NCBI GenBank assembly: GCA_019634595.1
Contig: JAHCBC010000001.1
Location: 868,001 to 932,000 of the forward strand
Length of the DNA stretch: 64,000 bases
Source: Akkermansiaceae bacterium
GTDB lineage: Bacteria; Verrucomicrobiota; Verrucomicrobiia; Verrucomicrobiales; Akkermansiaceae
Reading direction: 5' to 3'
How positions within the stretch are numbered: position 1 is the first letter of the stretch; every line of letters begins with the position of its first letter. A model generated the notes under the pieces. It saw only the letters and a list, made by a program, of their open reading frames with translations. It was not told the origin of the DNA and searched no databases. Positions 51,487 through 60,140 of the stretch are shown one piece after another. A program made the position numbers and the translations under genes.

Positions 51487-53208
51487 TTACGGGGTGGCGA
51501 TGCCGCCGGTGATGATGGTGCGCGATTCCTGCCAGCGAATGCCCGGGTGGGTTTCAATGGCGGGAGCGGCCCCGGTCACGGCGATGAAGTGGTCTTTCCT
51601 TTCCCGGGCGCGCTCGAACAGCATGGAGTTGCGCCGGGAGAACCCGCTCTGGAGGGAATCGATCTCCGGGCGGATGAGGGATTCATCCACGGAGGTGAGG
51701 GCGAACGGCTTGCCGGTTTCGACGGACTCCGCGCGGAACCACTGCCCCTGCGCGTCGCGGTAGAAGAGCTTCTCGATGGGAAAGCCGAAGGTCGAAAGCA
51801 GTTCGGAGGAGCCTGCGGCACGCTCGATCCGCCCGCGGGTGGGCACCACCGTGGCGATCGTCTGGCCCTGCATGGAGCGGCTCTGGAACCAGTCGCCGGA
51901 CGCACTCAGGCCGGAGCCATCCGGCTGGAGGCTGTAGTTGCCGTCCGTCTCGTTGTCGTTGAAGCGGGTCCAGCGGTTTTCCTCCATCGGCACCGGGGAG
52001 AAGAATGACGGCACCTCCACCGGGAAGTTCGCGCGGGTGAGCACACCCGTCCGTGAAACCTGCTCCTGCAGGATGAAGGCGGCGTTTTCCCCATTGCCCG
52101 CGGGAACCTCCATCAGCGCCAGCCGCTTCCCATCCCCACCGAAGCCGTCCTGGAACAGGATCAGCGCGATGAGGATGACGCTGGCCCCCAGTGAAATGAT
52201 GGGCGTGGTGATGAACAGCAGGTGCCTGCGCCCGGACTTGGCGAAGACGAACAGGTTGATCGGCCCCACCAGCACGCCGAAGATGAGCAGCACGATGACG
52301 AACAGGAAGTAGCGGAATTCCTTTTGCGGAAAGCTGTTGAAAAGCGACCAGCCACTGTCGAAATCCCCGACCATCGCGTAGCGGTGGGTTTTCAGGGAAC
52401 TCCCGGTGGTCAGGTGGGCCACCAGGTCGGTGGCGTTCAGGGTGAGACTCCCCGGAAGACTCTGGATGTCCACGGTGCCGAAGCTGGTGTCGTCCGGAAT
52501 CCCCAGCGATGCCTTCGACGGAGAACTGCTGCTGTAGATCACCAGATGGCCGCCCAGCCGCAGCCAGGAAAACAAGGCATTGCGGGATCCCGCCGGCATG
52601 GAGGTCCAGTCGGAGTCCAGCATCACGACGGCGTCGAATCCGGAAAAGGCGAGCCAGTTGTCCGGGAGCTGTCCGGGATCGAACTTCGAGGTGAAGCTCC
52701 CTCCGCCGAAGCTGCTCATGACGGAGGCGGCCTCACTGTCGAGACGGGAGGCGTTCACGCTGAAAAGCGGCTCGCTCAGCAGCACGGACGGCTGGTCCGC
52801 ACCGTAGTCCGCGGAGACGGAGTGGGTCTGGGTGCCCATGGTCCCGGCCATCTCCACCTTCAGATAGACGCTGGATTGGTAGGTGTCCGCCACCGGGTTC
52901 AGCGGCACCAGCAGGTCACGCGTGGTGACTTTTCCGGGGGGGGCGTTGATGGTGAACTCAGATGCCGTGCGCGTCCCTCCGTCATACCTGCCGGTGGCGG
53001 TGAACGTCAGCCGGATGAGGTGGCCCTGCTTCTGGTTGTTCGCCACCTTCACCCGCACGGGGAAGTAGCCTTCCGCGGACGGCTTGCTGAAAAGCGACGT
53101 CACCTCCACGTGGGTGTCCGTTTTGACTTCATGGACCTTCCGCATCATCTGCTCCTGGGCGGAGGCGATGGCGGTGAGGAGGAACAGGAGAGGGGCGAGG
53201 AAACGCAT
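51487..53208 (-). CDS. Secreted/membrane protein with GATase-like fold (GldG/DUF4350-like)
   Basis: A 573-residue protein with a signal peptide (MRFLAPLLFLLTAIASA). A beta-rich N-terminal half is followed by a GATase-like segment (FSGFDAVVMLDSDWTSMPAGSRNALFSWLRLGGHLVIYSSSS). Two membrane helices lie in the centre (FRYFLFVIVLLIFGVLVGPINLFVF, IISLGASVILIALILF), with an extracytoplasmic tail. It resembles the soluble partners of GldA/GldF-type ABC systems and DUF4350 proteins. Its exact role is unknown. It lies between MoxR and the ABC ATPase in one operon. Confidence 0.7.
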   Translation of the reverse strand: MRFLAPLLFLLTAIASAQEQMMRKVHEVKTDTHVEVTSLFSKPSAEGYFPVRVKVANNQKQGHLIRLTFTATGRYDGGTRTASEFTINAPPGKVTTRDLLVPLNPVADTYQSSVYLKVEMAGTMGTQTHSVSADYGADQPSVLLSEPLFSVNASRLDSEAASVMSSFGGGSFTSKFDPGQLPDNWLAFSGFDAVVMLDSDWTSMPAGSRNALFSWLRLGGHLVIYSSSSPSKASLGIPDDTSFGTVDIQSLPGSLTLNATDLVAHLTTGSSLKTHRYAMVGDFDSGWSLFNSFPQKEFRYFLFVIVLLIFGVLVGPINLFVFAKSGRRHLLFITTPIISLGASVILIALILFQDGFGGDGKRLALMEVPAGNGENAAFILQEQVSRTGVLTRANFPVEVPSFFSPVPMEENRWTRFNDNETDGNYSLQPDGSGLSASGDWFQSRSMQGQTIATVVPTRGRIERAAGSSELLSTFGFPIEKLFYRDAQGQWFRAESVETGKPFALTSVDESLIRPEIDSLQSGFSRRNSMLFERARERKDHFIAVTGAAPAIETHPGIRWQESRTIITGGIATP

Positions 53209-53268
53209 GGGGATGGGTGATGGGGTGGCGTGCCACCACGGGTGGAAACGTCGGGCCGCGCGATTCCG

Positions 53269-54276
53269 TTAGGCGGACTTCAGGGTTTTCGGCGTCGCGG
53301 TGTCCTGCACCGGAACTTCTTCGATCAGGGCGCGGACCAGATCGTTCGTCGTCTTGCCATCCACCCTGGCGTTGTAGTCCAGCACGATCCGGTGGCGCAG
53401 CACCGCCGGGGCGATGAGTTTCACGTCCTCGAAGCTGGCGTTGGTCCGCTCGTTGATGAGCGCGCGCGCCTTCGCGGCGGACGCCAGGGCCAGCGCCGCA
53501 CGCGGGCTTGCTCCGTAGCGGATGCCCTTCGCCGCCTCCGACTGGCCGGGGTGCGTGCCATCCACCAGACGGGCGATGTAGTTGGCCACCACCGGCGGCA
53601 GATAGATGCGGCGCACCAGTTCCAGCAGACTGCCGAGCGTCTCCGCGCTCATGACCGGCTCCACCACCGGCTCCGTGCCCAGCTCCCGGTGCGAAACGAT
53701 CCGCTCCAGTGTGCTGACGTTGTTCCGGGTGACCTCCAGCTTGAAAAGGAACCGGTCGAGCTGCGCTTCCGGCAGCGGGTAGGTGCCCTCCAGCTCGATG
53801 GGGTTCTGCGTGGCCAGCACGAAGAACGGCCTTGGCAGTTCGTGGGTCTTGCCCAGCACCGTCACGCGGCGCTCTTGCATCGCCTCCAGCAGCGCGGACT
53901 GCGTCTTTGGCGAGGCGCGGTTGATTTCGTCCGCCAGCACGATGTTCGTGAAAAGCGGTCCCGGCTGGAAAACGAACTCCCTGCGCCCGTCCACCTCCTG
54001 GAGTACCGGGTTTCCGGTGATGTCACCCGGTAGCAGGTCCGGCGTGAACTGCACCCGCTTCGTGTCCAGTTTCAGCAATTTCGACAGGCCCTTCACCAGC
54101 TCCGTCTTGCCCAGGCCGGGCAGGCCCTCCAGCAGGATGTGTCCCCGCGCCAGCACGCCCGTCAGCACCAGGTCGATCAGTTCCTCCTGCCCGAACAGCA
54201 CTTGGTTCAGCCCCGCCGTCAGGGAGCGGAGGTGCTTTGCGGCTTCGGCGACTTCGGTTTCGGTGGCGTTTTCCAT
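53269..54276 (-). CDS. moxR: MoxR-family AAA+ ATPase
   Basis: A 335-residue AAA+ ATPase. Walker A is LLEGLPGLGKTELVKGL (residues 49-65), Walker B is IVLADEINRASPKTQSALLEAM, sensor 1 is FFVLATQNPIELEGTYPLPEAQLDRF, and sensor 2 is in YGASPRAALALASAAKA. MoxR ATPases act as chaperones for VWA-domain partners, and several VWA/DUF58 genes follow downstream. The ATG at 54276 starts the conserved N-terminus. The frame continues to 54471, but without similarity. It is the first gene of the cluster. Confidence 0.93.
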   Translation of the reverse strand: MENATETEVAEAAKHLRSLTAGLNQVLFGQEELIDLVLTGVLARGHILLEGLPGLGKTELVKGLSKLLKLDTKRVQFTPDLLPGDITGNPVLQEVDGRREFVFQPGPLFTNIVLADEINRASPKTQSALLEAMQERRVTVLGKTHELPRPFFVLATQNPIELEGTYPLPEAQLDRFLFKLEVTRNNVSTLERIVSHRELGTEPVVEPVMSAETLGSLLELVRRIYLPPVVANYIARLVDGTHPGQSEAAKGIRYGASPRAALALASAAKARALINERTNASFEDVKLIAPAVLRHRIVLDYNARVDGKTTNDLVRALIEEVPVQDTATPKTLKSA

Positions 54277-54327
54277 GATCTTCAACGCGGAAGCTAACAA
54301 AAGATCCGCCGGAGGAAACGAAGAAGG

Positions 54328-54342
54328 CATGAAAATTTCATG
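54328..54342. promoter_or_regulatory. Short palindrome in the MoxR/HerA-like divergent intergenic region
   Basis: CATGAAAATTTCATG is a 15-base palindrome with only the central base unpaired. It lies 51 bases before the MoxR start and 140 bases before the HerA-like gene start. It could be an operator, but no regulator is linked to it and the A/T-rich half-sites are easily formed by chance. Confidence 0.3.
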
Positions 54343-54482
54343 AAATTCCGTTGTCCCTCCGCGCCGCCATTTCCCCTTGCAGGGGGCCTTCTTCCTCTTC
54401 CTATCCACCATCAACCGGATCACTTTCTCCCTTCCCTCCGCCCCTGAAAACTGAACACTGGAAACTAACAAACTTTCTTCCC

Positions 54483-56933
54483 ATGAGCATCACCCCCGCC
54501 GACTACGAGAAACTTGGCCAGTTCTACCTCGGAAAAGAATACGACCCCGCCACCCGCGCCGTCACCGATGACCTCGTGCTCTACGATTCCAAGGACCTCG
54601 TGACCCACGGCGTCGTCCTCGGCATGACCGGCTCCGGAAAGACCGGCCTCTGCCTGGCCCTGCTGGAGGAGGCCGCCATGGACAACATCCCCGCCATCAT
54701 CATCGACCCGAAGGGGGACATCTCCAACCTCCTGCTCACCTTCCCGGAGCTGGACGCCGCCAGCTTCCGCCCGTGGATCAATGAGGACGATGCCGCGAAG
54801 AAAGGCCTCTCGCCGGATGACTTCGCCGCGAAGACCGCGGAGGGCTGGAAAAAGGGCCTCGCCGACTGGGGGCAGGAGCCGGACCGCATCCGCCAGTTCC
54901 AGGAAAAGGTGGACATCAACATCTTCACCCCCGGCAGCAAGGCGGGCATCCCCGTGTCCATCCTCAGCTCGCTGGAGGTCCCGCCGGACGAGATCCTGGA
55001 GGACGGGGAGCTGTTCAGCGAGCGCGTGGAAAGCACCGTTTCCTCGCTCCTTTCGCTCGTCGGCGTGAATGCGGACACCGCCCAGAGCCCGGAGGCCGTG
55101 CTGCTGGCCGCCATTTTCCAGAATGCCTGGCAGAAAGGGCAGGGGATCACCCTGGAAAAGCTCATCGGTTCGATCCAGAAGCCCGCCTTTGACAAGATCG
55201 GCGTCATCGACCTCGCCTCCTTCTTCCCGGAGAAGAAGCGCCAGGACCTCGCGCTGAAGTTCAATACCCTCCTCGCCTCGCCGGGCTTCGCTTCATGGCT
55301 GGAGGGCGTCCCGCTGGACATCTCCGACATGCTGAAGACCCGCGCCGGAAAACCGCGCATCTCCATCTTTTCCATCGCCCACCTCGGCGATGCGGAGCGC
55401 ATGTTCTTCGTCTCGCTCCTGCTGAACCAGACGCTCGGCTGGATGCGCACCCAGACCGGCACCACCTCCCTGCGGGCGCTGCTCTACATGGATGAGATCT
55501 TCGGCTACCTGCCGCCGTCCGCCAACCCACCGTCGAAGCGCCCGATGATGACCCTGCTGAAGCAGGCCCGCGCCTTCGGCCTCGGCTGCCTCCTCGCCAC
55601 CCAGAACCCAGTCGATCTCGACTACAAGGCGCTCTCGAACATCGGCACCTGGTTCCTCGGCCGCCTCCAGACGGAGCGGGACAAGCTCCGCGTGCTGGAT
55701 GGCCTGGAAGGCGCCGCCGGCTCCCAGAACGCGCAGTTCGACCGCAAACAGATGGAAACCCTCATCTCCGGCCTCGGCAACCGCGTCTTCCTCATGAACA
55801 ACGTCCATGACGATGCACCCACGCTGTTCCACGTCCGCTGGGTCATGTCCTACCTCACCGGCCCGCTCGCCCGCGCCCAGATCAAGTCCCTCATGGACCC
55901 GAAGCGCGGGGAGTTCGCCGGCATCGGCGGCCCCTCCGGGAAGTCCTCCTCCGCCCCGGACGATGGCGGGATGCCAGGCATGCCCGGCCTCACTCCCTCC
56001 GCTCCGGAGAAGACCGGCGGTGCCCGGCCCATCGTCGGTGCCGGGGTGAAGGAGATCTTCGCCCCGCTCACCGGCCCCGCGGAGGAGACCACCTACGCGC
56101 CCCACCTCCTGCGCACCGCCACCGTCCATTTCTCCTCCACCAGGATGGGCGTCGAGGGCAGCCGCACCGTCCGCTTCGTCAATCCCATCCTTCCAGACAA
56201 GATCGACTTGGCCGTCAATCTCCCGCCGCCCCTGAAGCTGGACACCGGAAACTCGCAACCTGCCGATGGCGCGGGCTTCCGCGAACTCCCCGGCTACGCG
56301 ATGAATGCGGCCAACTACAAGCAGGTGGAGAAAACCTTCGCCGAGGAACTCTACCGCACCCAGCGCGCCGAGGTCTTTTCCTGCCCCGCGCTCAAGGCCT
56401 TCTCCAACATCGGCGAGACCGAGGGCGATTTCCGCGCCCGCCTCCACCTCCAGGCCCGCGAGGCACGGGACACCGCCGTCCAGAAGCTCCGGGACGCCGC
56501 CGCCAAGCGGATCGCCACGCTGGAAGGCCAGCTCCGCACCGCCGAAGGCCAGCTCGACCGCCAGAAGGCCGAGTCAAACGCCGCCAAGCTCAATGCCGGC
56601 GTCTCCGTCCTCGGTGGCATCCTCGGTGCCGTCCTCGGCAAGAAGGGCAGGGGAACCGGCCTCGGCTCCATCACCCGCGGCTCCTCCGCCATCAGCAAGG
56701 GTGCCTCCGCCTACAAGCAGATGCAGGACGTCTCCGCCGCCGAAGCCAAGGTGGAGGGGGTGGAATCGCAGATCGAAGCGGTTCAGAAGGATCTGGAGGC
56801 CCAGGCGGCGCAGATCGCTTCCCAGTACGATACGAACAATCTGTCGCTTGAAACCGAGTCGCTCAAGCCAACCAAGACGGATGTAAAGGTGGAGCTGGTG
56901 GCGCTGTTGTGGGTGCCTGTCTTAGGCGGATAA
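54483..56933 (+). CDS. HerA-like DUF87/DUF853 ATP-binding protein
   Basis: An 816-residue ATPase. Walker A is GMTGSGKTG (residues 47-55), followed by IPAIIIDPKGDISNLLL. A Walker B-like segment is RALLYMDEIFGYLPP, and the sensor-like LLATQNPVDLDYKALSNIGTWFLGRL and HVRWVMSYL are also present. The C-terminal quarter has a coiled-coil stretch (residues ~670-720, RDAAAKRIATLEGQLRTAEGQLDRQKAES) and a Gly-rich loop. Related proteins are FtsK/HerA-type ATPases. Codon use is like the core genome, not like the AT-rich island that begins immediately after the stop. The substrate is unknown. Confidence 0.85.
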   Translation: MSITPADYEKLGQFYLGKEYDPATRAVTDDLVLYDSKDLVTHGVVLGMTGSGKTGLCLALLEEAAMDNIPAIIIDPKGDISNLLLTFPELDAASFRPWINEDDAAKKGLSPDDFAAKTAEGWKKGLADWGQEPDRIRQFQEKVDINIFTPGSKAGIPVSILSSLEVPPDEILEDGELFSERVESTVSSLLSLVGVNADTAQSPEAVLLAAIFQNAWQKGQGITLEKLIGSIQKPAFDKIGVIDLASFFPEKKRQDLALKFNTLLASPGFASWLEGVPLDISDMLKTRAGKPRISIFSIAHLGDAERMFFVSLLLNQTLGWMRTQTGTTSLRALLYMDEIFGYLPPSANPPSKRPMMTLLKQARAFGLGCLLATQNPVDLDYKALSNIGTWFLGRLQTERDKLRVLDGLEGAAGSQNAQFDRKQMETLISGLGNRVFLMNNVHDDAPTLFHVRWVMSYLTGPLARAQIKSLMDPKRGEFAGIGGPSGKSSSAPDDGGMPGMPGLTPSAPEKTGGARPIVGAGVKEIFAPLTGPAEETTYAPHLLRTATVHFSSTRMGVEGSRTVRFVNPILPDKIDLAVNLPPPLKLDTGNSQPADGAGFRELPGYAMNAANYKQVEKTFAEELYRTQRAEVFSCPALKAFSNIGETEGDFRARLHLQAREARDTAVQKLRDAAAKRIATLEGQLRTAEGQLDRQKAESNAAKLNAGVSVLGGILGAVLGKKGRGTGLGSITRGSSAISKGASAYKQMQDVSAAEAKVEGVESQIEAVQKDLEAQAAQIASQYDTNNLSLETESLKPTKTDVKVELVALLWVPVLGG

Positions 56934-56970
56934 ATGACGCGCTCATCATTCAGTGATGAAATTATAAGGA

Positions 56971-58014
56971 TTAAATTGTACCATTGTTATCTAGCCATTG
57001 GAAATCTCGTCCAATCAACAGTTCAGTCATTTTGGCATGATGCGTACTTTTCATTGCAACAGGCCTAGACTCAAAATTAAATTCGGCAGCTAACGCGGAA
57101 ATTTCAGGAGTGTTATCGTAAGTCATTAAGAAGTCCCCTTTGCATTTTTGCAGACCTTCAAATAGTTGGCGATGATCAATCTCCCATTTTGTATACAACC
57201 GTTTGGCTGCAATAGTGTAGGGTGGGTCGATGAAAAAGACGGCATTTTTATCATTCTTTAGGCGATGCAAAAGATCAAATGCGTCGCCTTCAATAAAAGT
57301 TAGTCTATTCCTTAAATGATATATCTCTCGAATTCGTCGAGCGAGTGTTTCTGGGTACCAACGAGATTTAAGTCCACGTCCATTTTCACCTGCCTTGACT
57401 AAGCCCGCGCCTGGAGCCATGATCCCACCACGTTGCACTCGATTGCGAATAATGGTTTGAAATGCCCTTTTTTGAACGGCTTTTGAGGAGGAATCTAAGA
57501 TTTTTCGGACATTGTTCATTGAAAGGTCAAAACGTAAAATTTCTTTAGCGAGCCACTCCGCATGCTCGCTTAACATCACCTTCCAGACCGCAGCGATATC
57601 CGCATCGAGTTCCGAAAATATGACATCTTTAGCAAGCTTTTCGAATGCCACTGTTAGGCTCATAATCCCTCCCCCTGCGAAAGGTTCAATAAAACGATCA
57701 GGTAATTCTGGCTTGCTGAGAAGCCAGTCTCGAAGATAGGGAACGAACCAGGTTTTTCCTCCCGGATATCTAAATGGGCTGCGCTGAGGAACGCTAGCAA
57801 CATTCACTGGTTTCCTGGCGTCATAATGGACGCGGCGAGGGGGGCTTGTTTCCAGAAATAATCCTTCAGCTTCTTCTCTAACGCGGAAGCTTCCGAATGC
57901 GTCAAGACGGTGCGCGACGTCGAGGAGTGCGTCCGCTATTTTCTCGGGGACTCGGATTACGGTTGTTTTGCCGGAATTCCATTTTCGAGGATAGGTGGTA
58001 GATGAGCGCCCCAT
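56971..58014 (-). CDS. Dam-type N6-adenine DNA methyltransferase with extra N-terminal segment
   Basis: A 347-residue D12-class adenine methyltransferase. The entry motif is FRYPGGKTWFVPYL (residues 81-94), motif I is FIEPFAGGGIMSL (108-120), and the catalytic DPPY is in FFIDPPYTIAAKRLY (262-265). The ~70 residues before the domain are additional; KTTVIRVPEKIADALLDVAHRLD is reminiscent of a ribbon-helix-helix DNA-binding unit. The gene is AT-rich and divergent from the NotI-like gene with a 25-bp palindrome between. It should protect host DNA against the endonuclease if the two share a site, which is unproven. Confidence 0.88.
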   Translation of the reverse strand: MGRSSTTYPRKWNSGKTTVIRVPEKIADALLDVAHRLDAFGSFRVREEAEGLFLETSPPRRVHYDARKPVNVASVPQRSPFRYPGGKTWFVPYLRDWLLSKPELPDRFIEPFAGGGIMSLTVAFEKLAKDVIFSELDADIAAVWKVMLSEHAEWLAKEILRFDLSMNNVRKILDSSSKAVQKRAFQTIIRNRVQRGGIMAPGAGLVKAGENGRGLKSRWYPETLARRIREIYHLRNRLTFIEGDAFDLLHRLKNDKNAVFFIDPPYTIAAKRLYTKWEIDHRQLFEGLQKCKGDFLMTYDNTPEISALAAEFNFESRPVAMKSTHHAKMTELLIGRDFQWLDNNGTI

Positions 58015-58053
58015 GAATGAATGATGATGAGATGTGGAGCTGGTGTCAACCCT

Positions 58054-58078
58054 GTAACAGGGAAAATTTCCTTGTTAC
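58054..58078. promoter_or_regulatory. 25-bp near-perfect palindrome, likely operator of the restriction-modification locus
   Basis: Between the divergent methyltransferase (start 58014) and NotI-like gene (start about 58161) lies a 25-base palindrome. Its outer six bases are GTAACA/TGTTAC and its inner arm is GGAAA/TTTCC. Eleven of twelve arm pairs match. It sits exactly where an operator that controls both genes is expected. Restriction-modification loci are often controlled by a C protein or by the methyltransferase itself. No C gene is seen, so the extra N-terminus of the methyltransferase is the candidate binder (inference). Confidence 0.6.
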
Positions 58079-58160
58079 GAAAAACCATTTTTTCGTTGGA
58101 TCTGGCCCAAATTTAGGTAATCTGCTTTTTAAGCTGGCTCTGTTAGTTCGTATATCGAGA

Positions 58161-59003
58161 ATGGGAGCTATGGCGTTTAAGATTACGGAGGTCTTCGGCT
58201 ATTCTGTCGAGGATACTAGCCCGGAAGCCCTAAGATCTCGGATCGAAAAACCGTGTCCATTTCAAACGGCGGGAACTCGATGCACCAAGGTATCGATTTC
58301 AGATCCATTGGGTGTGTGTATGTTTGGTGATTCTCACGTAGGAACACCAGTGTGTCCTGTCCGTTTCATCCAAAATAACCAGATGTTTGTGGATGTCGCT
58401 AGATTGGCGTTTGGAAGAGATAAAAAAATTGTGATAAGGCCTGAGCTCAGAATACTTCGCAAGGAGAACGGAAAAAAAGCAGGCAAAGTGGATTACATTA
58501 TTGCCGCAGTTGGGTCGGAGGGGCGACCATCTGATTTCTGCGCGTTAGAAGTGCAGGCGGTATACGTTTCGGGGAGTTCTTATTACCCTTTATTCCGGGA
58601 TTTTCTTGCGACTGGAATCCCTCCGGAGCAATATAGAGGGATGGACTGGCTTTCTAGTCGAAAGAGGTTGATTTATCAGCTTAATCTCAAAGTTCCAGTG
58701 TTTCGGCGTTGGGGTAAGAAGTTTTTCGTTGCAGTAGACCGTCAATTTTTTAATGCGCTTCCTCAAATGAAGAGGGTTCAGGATATTGAAAATAGTGAGG
58801 TGACATGGGTTCTGTATGATTTTAAGAAAGAGGGTGTGAATACTGGATTTGGAATCAGTCCTCCTGAGTTTTATTTTACTGAGTGGGCTGATGTCGAAGT
58901 GGCTTTGCGTGAAGGCGTGCCTCCTCGCCAACAAGAGATCCTTGATGATGTTTACTCGGCGATGATCAGGAGGAGATTTCCTCTGCCTGTATTTGATATA
59001 TAA
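58161..59003 (+). CDS. NotI-family type II restriction endonuclease
   Basis: About 280 residues, AT-rich. The N-terminal ITEVFGYSVED corresponds to NotI IAEFFGH. It is followed by four Cys (32, 41, 53, 65) in PCPFQTAGTRC, LGVC and TPVCPV, matching the NotI iron-binding cluster. The catalytic set is Asp111 (KVDYIIAAV), Glu130 and Gln132 (CALEVQAVY), corresponding to NotI Asp160/Glu182/Gln184. The length is shorter than NotI (383). Starts at 58161 and 58170 are both possible; an upstream ATG at 58017 is unlikely because it precedes the palindrome. It is the first gene of the + strand island operon, 18 bases before the ParB-like gene. Confidence 0.82.
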   Translation: MGAMAFKITEVFGYSVEDTSPEALRSRIEKPCPFQTAGTRCTKVSISDPLGVCMFGDSHVGTPVCPVRFIQNNQMFVDVARLAFGRDKKIVIRPELRILRKENGKKAGKVDYIIAAVGSEGRPSDFCALEVQAVYVSGSSYYPLFRDFLATGIPPEQYRGMDWLSSRKRLIYQLNLKVPVFRRWGKKFFVAVDRQFFNALPQMKRVQDIENSEVTWVLYDFKKEGVNTGFGISPPEFYFTEWADVEVALREGVPPRQQEILDDVYSAMIRRRFPLPVFDI

Positions 59004-59021
59004 TAAAAAAGATTTCAAAAA

Positions 59022-60140
59022 ATGAATTTTAATTCACTTGATATCCCTTCTGAAAGATTGCTTTTGGATCCTAATAATTATCGGTTTCATGATTTGGCGA
59101 CTTATCGTCCTGTTCCTAATCATGCTAGATATCCTGAGGGGGGTGTGCAAGAGCGTGCTTTGGCTCTCCTACAGACTACGGATTCTTTCGATCTTGAAAG
59201 TTTGAAAGATTCTATTACGTCAAACACTTATGTTCCATTGGAGCGAGTTGTGGTAGAACTGTTTGATGGTGAGGGTGAGGAAGCGCGCTACCTCGTGGTG
59301 GAGGGTAATCGTCGTGTTGCTGCGGTTAAAACTTTACTTGCGGAGCAGGCTGCAGGGTCCGCTGATATCCCTGAGGCAACTCTCTTGAGTATCGCTACGA
59401 TACCTTCTATCGAAATCACGGGTACCCCTGAGGAACGGCATGCCTATAAGCAGAAACTTATGGCAATTAGGCACGTTGCTGGAATCAAAGAGTGGGGTCC
59501 ATATCAGCAAGCTAAATTGGTGGTGGAGCTCTATGAGCAAAATCAAAATTTTAGCCTGGTGGCTCAGGAGATCGGTATCACCTCCCGAGAGGTGGCTCGA
59601 CGTTATCGGGCAAGTAAAGCTCTCCAGCAGATGGAAGAGGATGAAGAAATGGGAGAGTACGCTAGCCCTAAGCTCTATGCGCTCTTTCATGAAGCTATGG
59701 CCCAACCGCTAATTCGCGAATGGCTGGGATTTTCAGATATCTCTTTTACCGCTGTTAACGAAGAAAACCGAGAAGCATTTTATGAGCTTTTAAGTCCTAG
59801 GTCTTTTGAGGGTGAAACATTACCCCCTAAGCTATCAACGGCTCGCCACGTCCGAGCCATTCGAAGTATCGTAAATCATCCAACCGCTTTGGCCACGCTA
59901 TTAGAACCGGAACGGTTGTTAGAGGATGCTATTCGTGAATCGGAAGTGGAAAATACCCCCGATGATCAAGCGGCTGGAGAGAGGGCGCTTTCACAAGCTT
60001 TGCGTGCTTTGAGGCTGCCTGGCTTCGACGTCTGGTTTGATCCTACTGCACGGGCACGAATTTTATTTTCTGAATTGAGGACACTCGTGGACCGCCTTAA
60101 CACCGTGATGCCTAATGTAACTCTCCCGCCAGGAGAATGA
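59022..60140 (+). CDS. ParB/Srx-fold-like protein with helix-turn-helix
   Basis: A 372-residue protein. Residues 57-105 fit the ParB N-terminal/Srx-like fold: DLESLKDSITSNTYVPLERVVVELF, then YLVVEGNRRVAAVKTLL, with GNRR at 95-98 as the ParB nucleotide-binding box. A helix-turn-helix follows at about 178-199 (SLVAQEIGITSREVARRYRAS). ParB proteins centre DNA segregation, but this fold also appears in phosphorothioate and other defence systems. No ParA is present. The stop overlaps the next gene start by four bases, and it follows the NotI-like gene by 18 bases, so the three are one operon. Confidence 0.78.
   Translation: MNFNSLDIPSERLLLDPNNYRFHDLATYRPVPNHARYPEGGVQERALALLQTTDSFDLESLKDSITSNTYVPLERVVVELFDGEGEEARYLVVEGNRRVAAVKTLLAEQAAGSADIPEATLLSIATIPSIEITGTPEERHAYKQKLMAIRHVAGIKEWGPYQQAKLVVELYEQNQNFSLVAQEIGITSREVARRYRASKALQQMEEDEEMGEYASPKLYALFHEAMAQPLIREWLGFSDISFTAVNEENREAFYELLSPRSFEGETLPPKLSTARHVRAIRSIVNHPTALATLLEPERLLEDAIRESEVENTPDDQAAGERALSQALRALRLPGFDVWFDPTARARILFSELRTLVDRLNTVMPNVTLPPGE

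Noticed and set aside
54483-56933. HerA-like ATPase as a member of the defence island
   Set aside because: Its base composition is that of the core genome. It is separated from the AT-rich block by its own stop and converges on the methyltransferase.
59022-60140. ParB-like protein as a sign of an integrated plasmid with a partition system
   Set aside because: No ParA, parS-like array or replication gene lies nearby, and the gene is coupled to a nuclease, which fits defence better.
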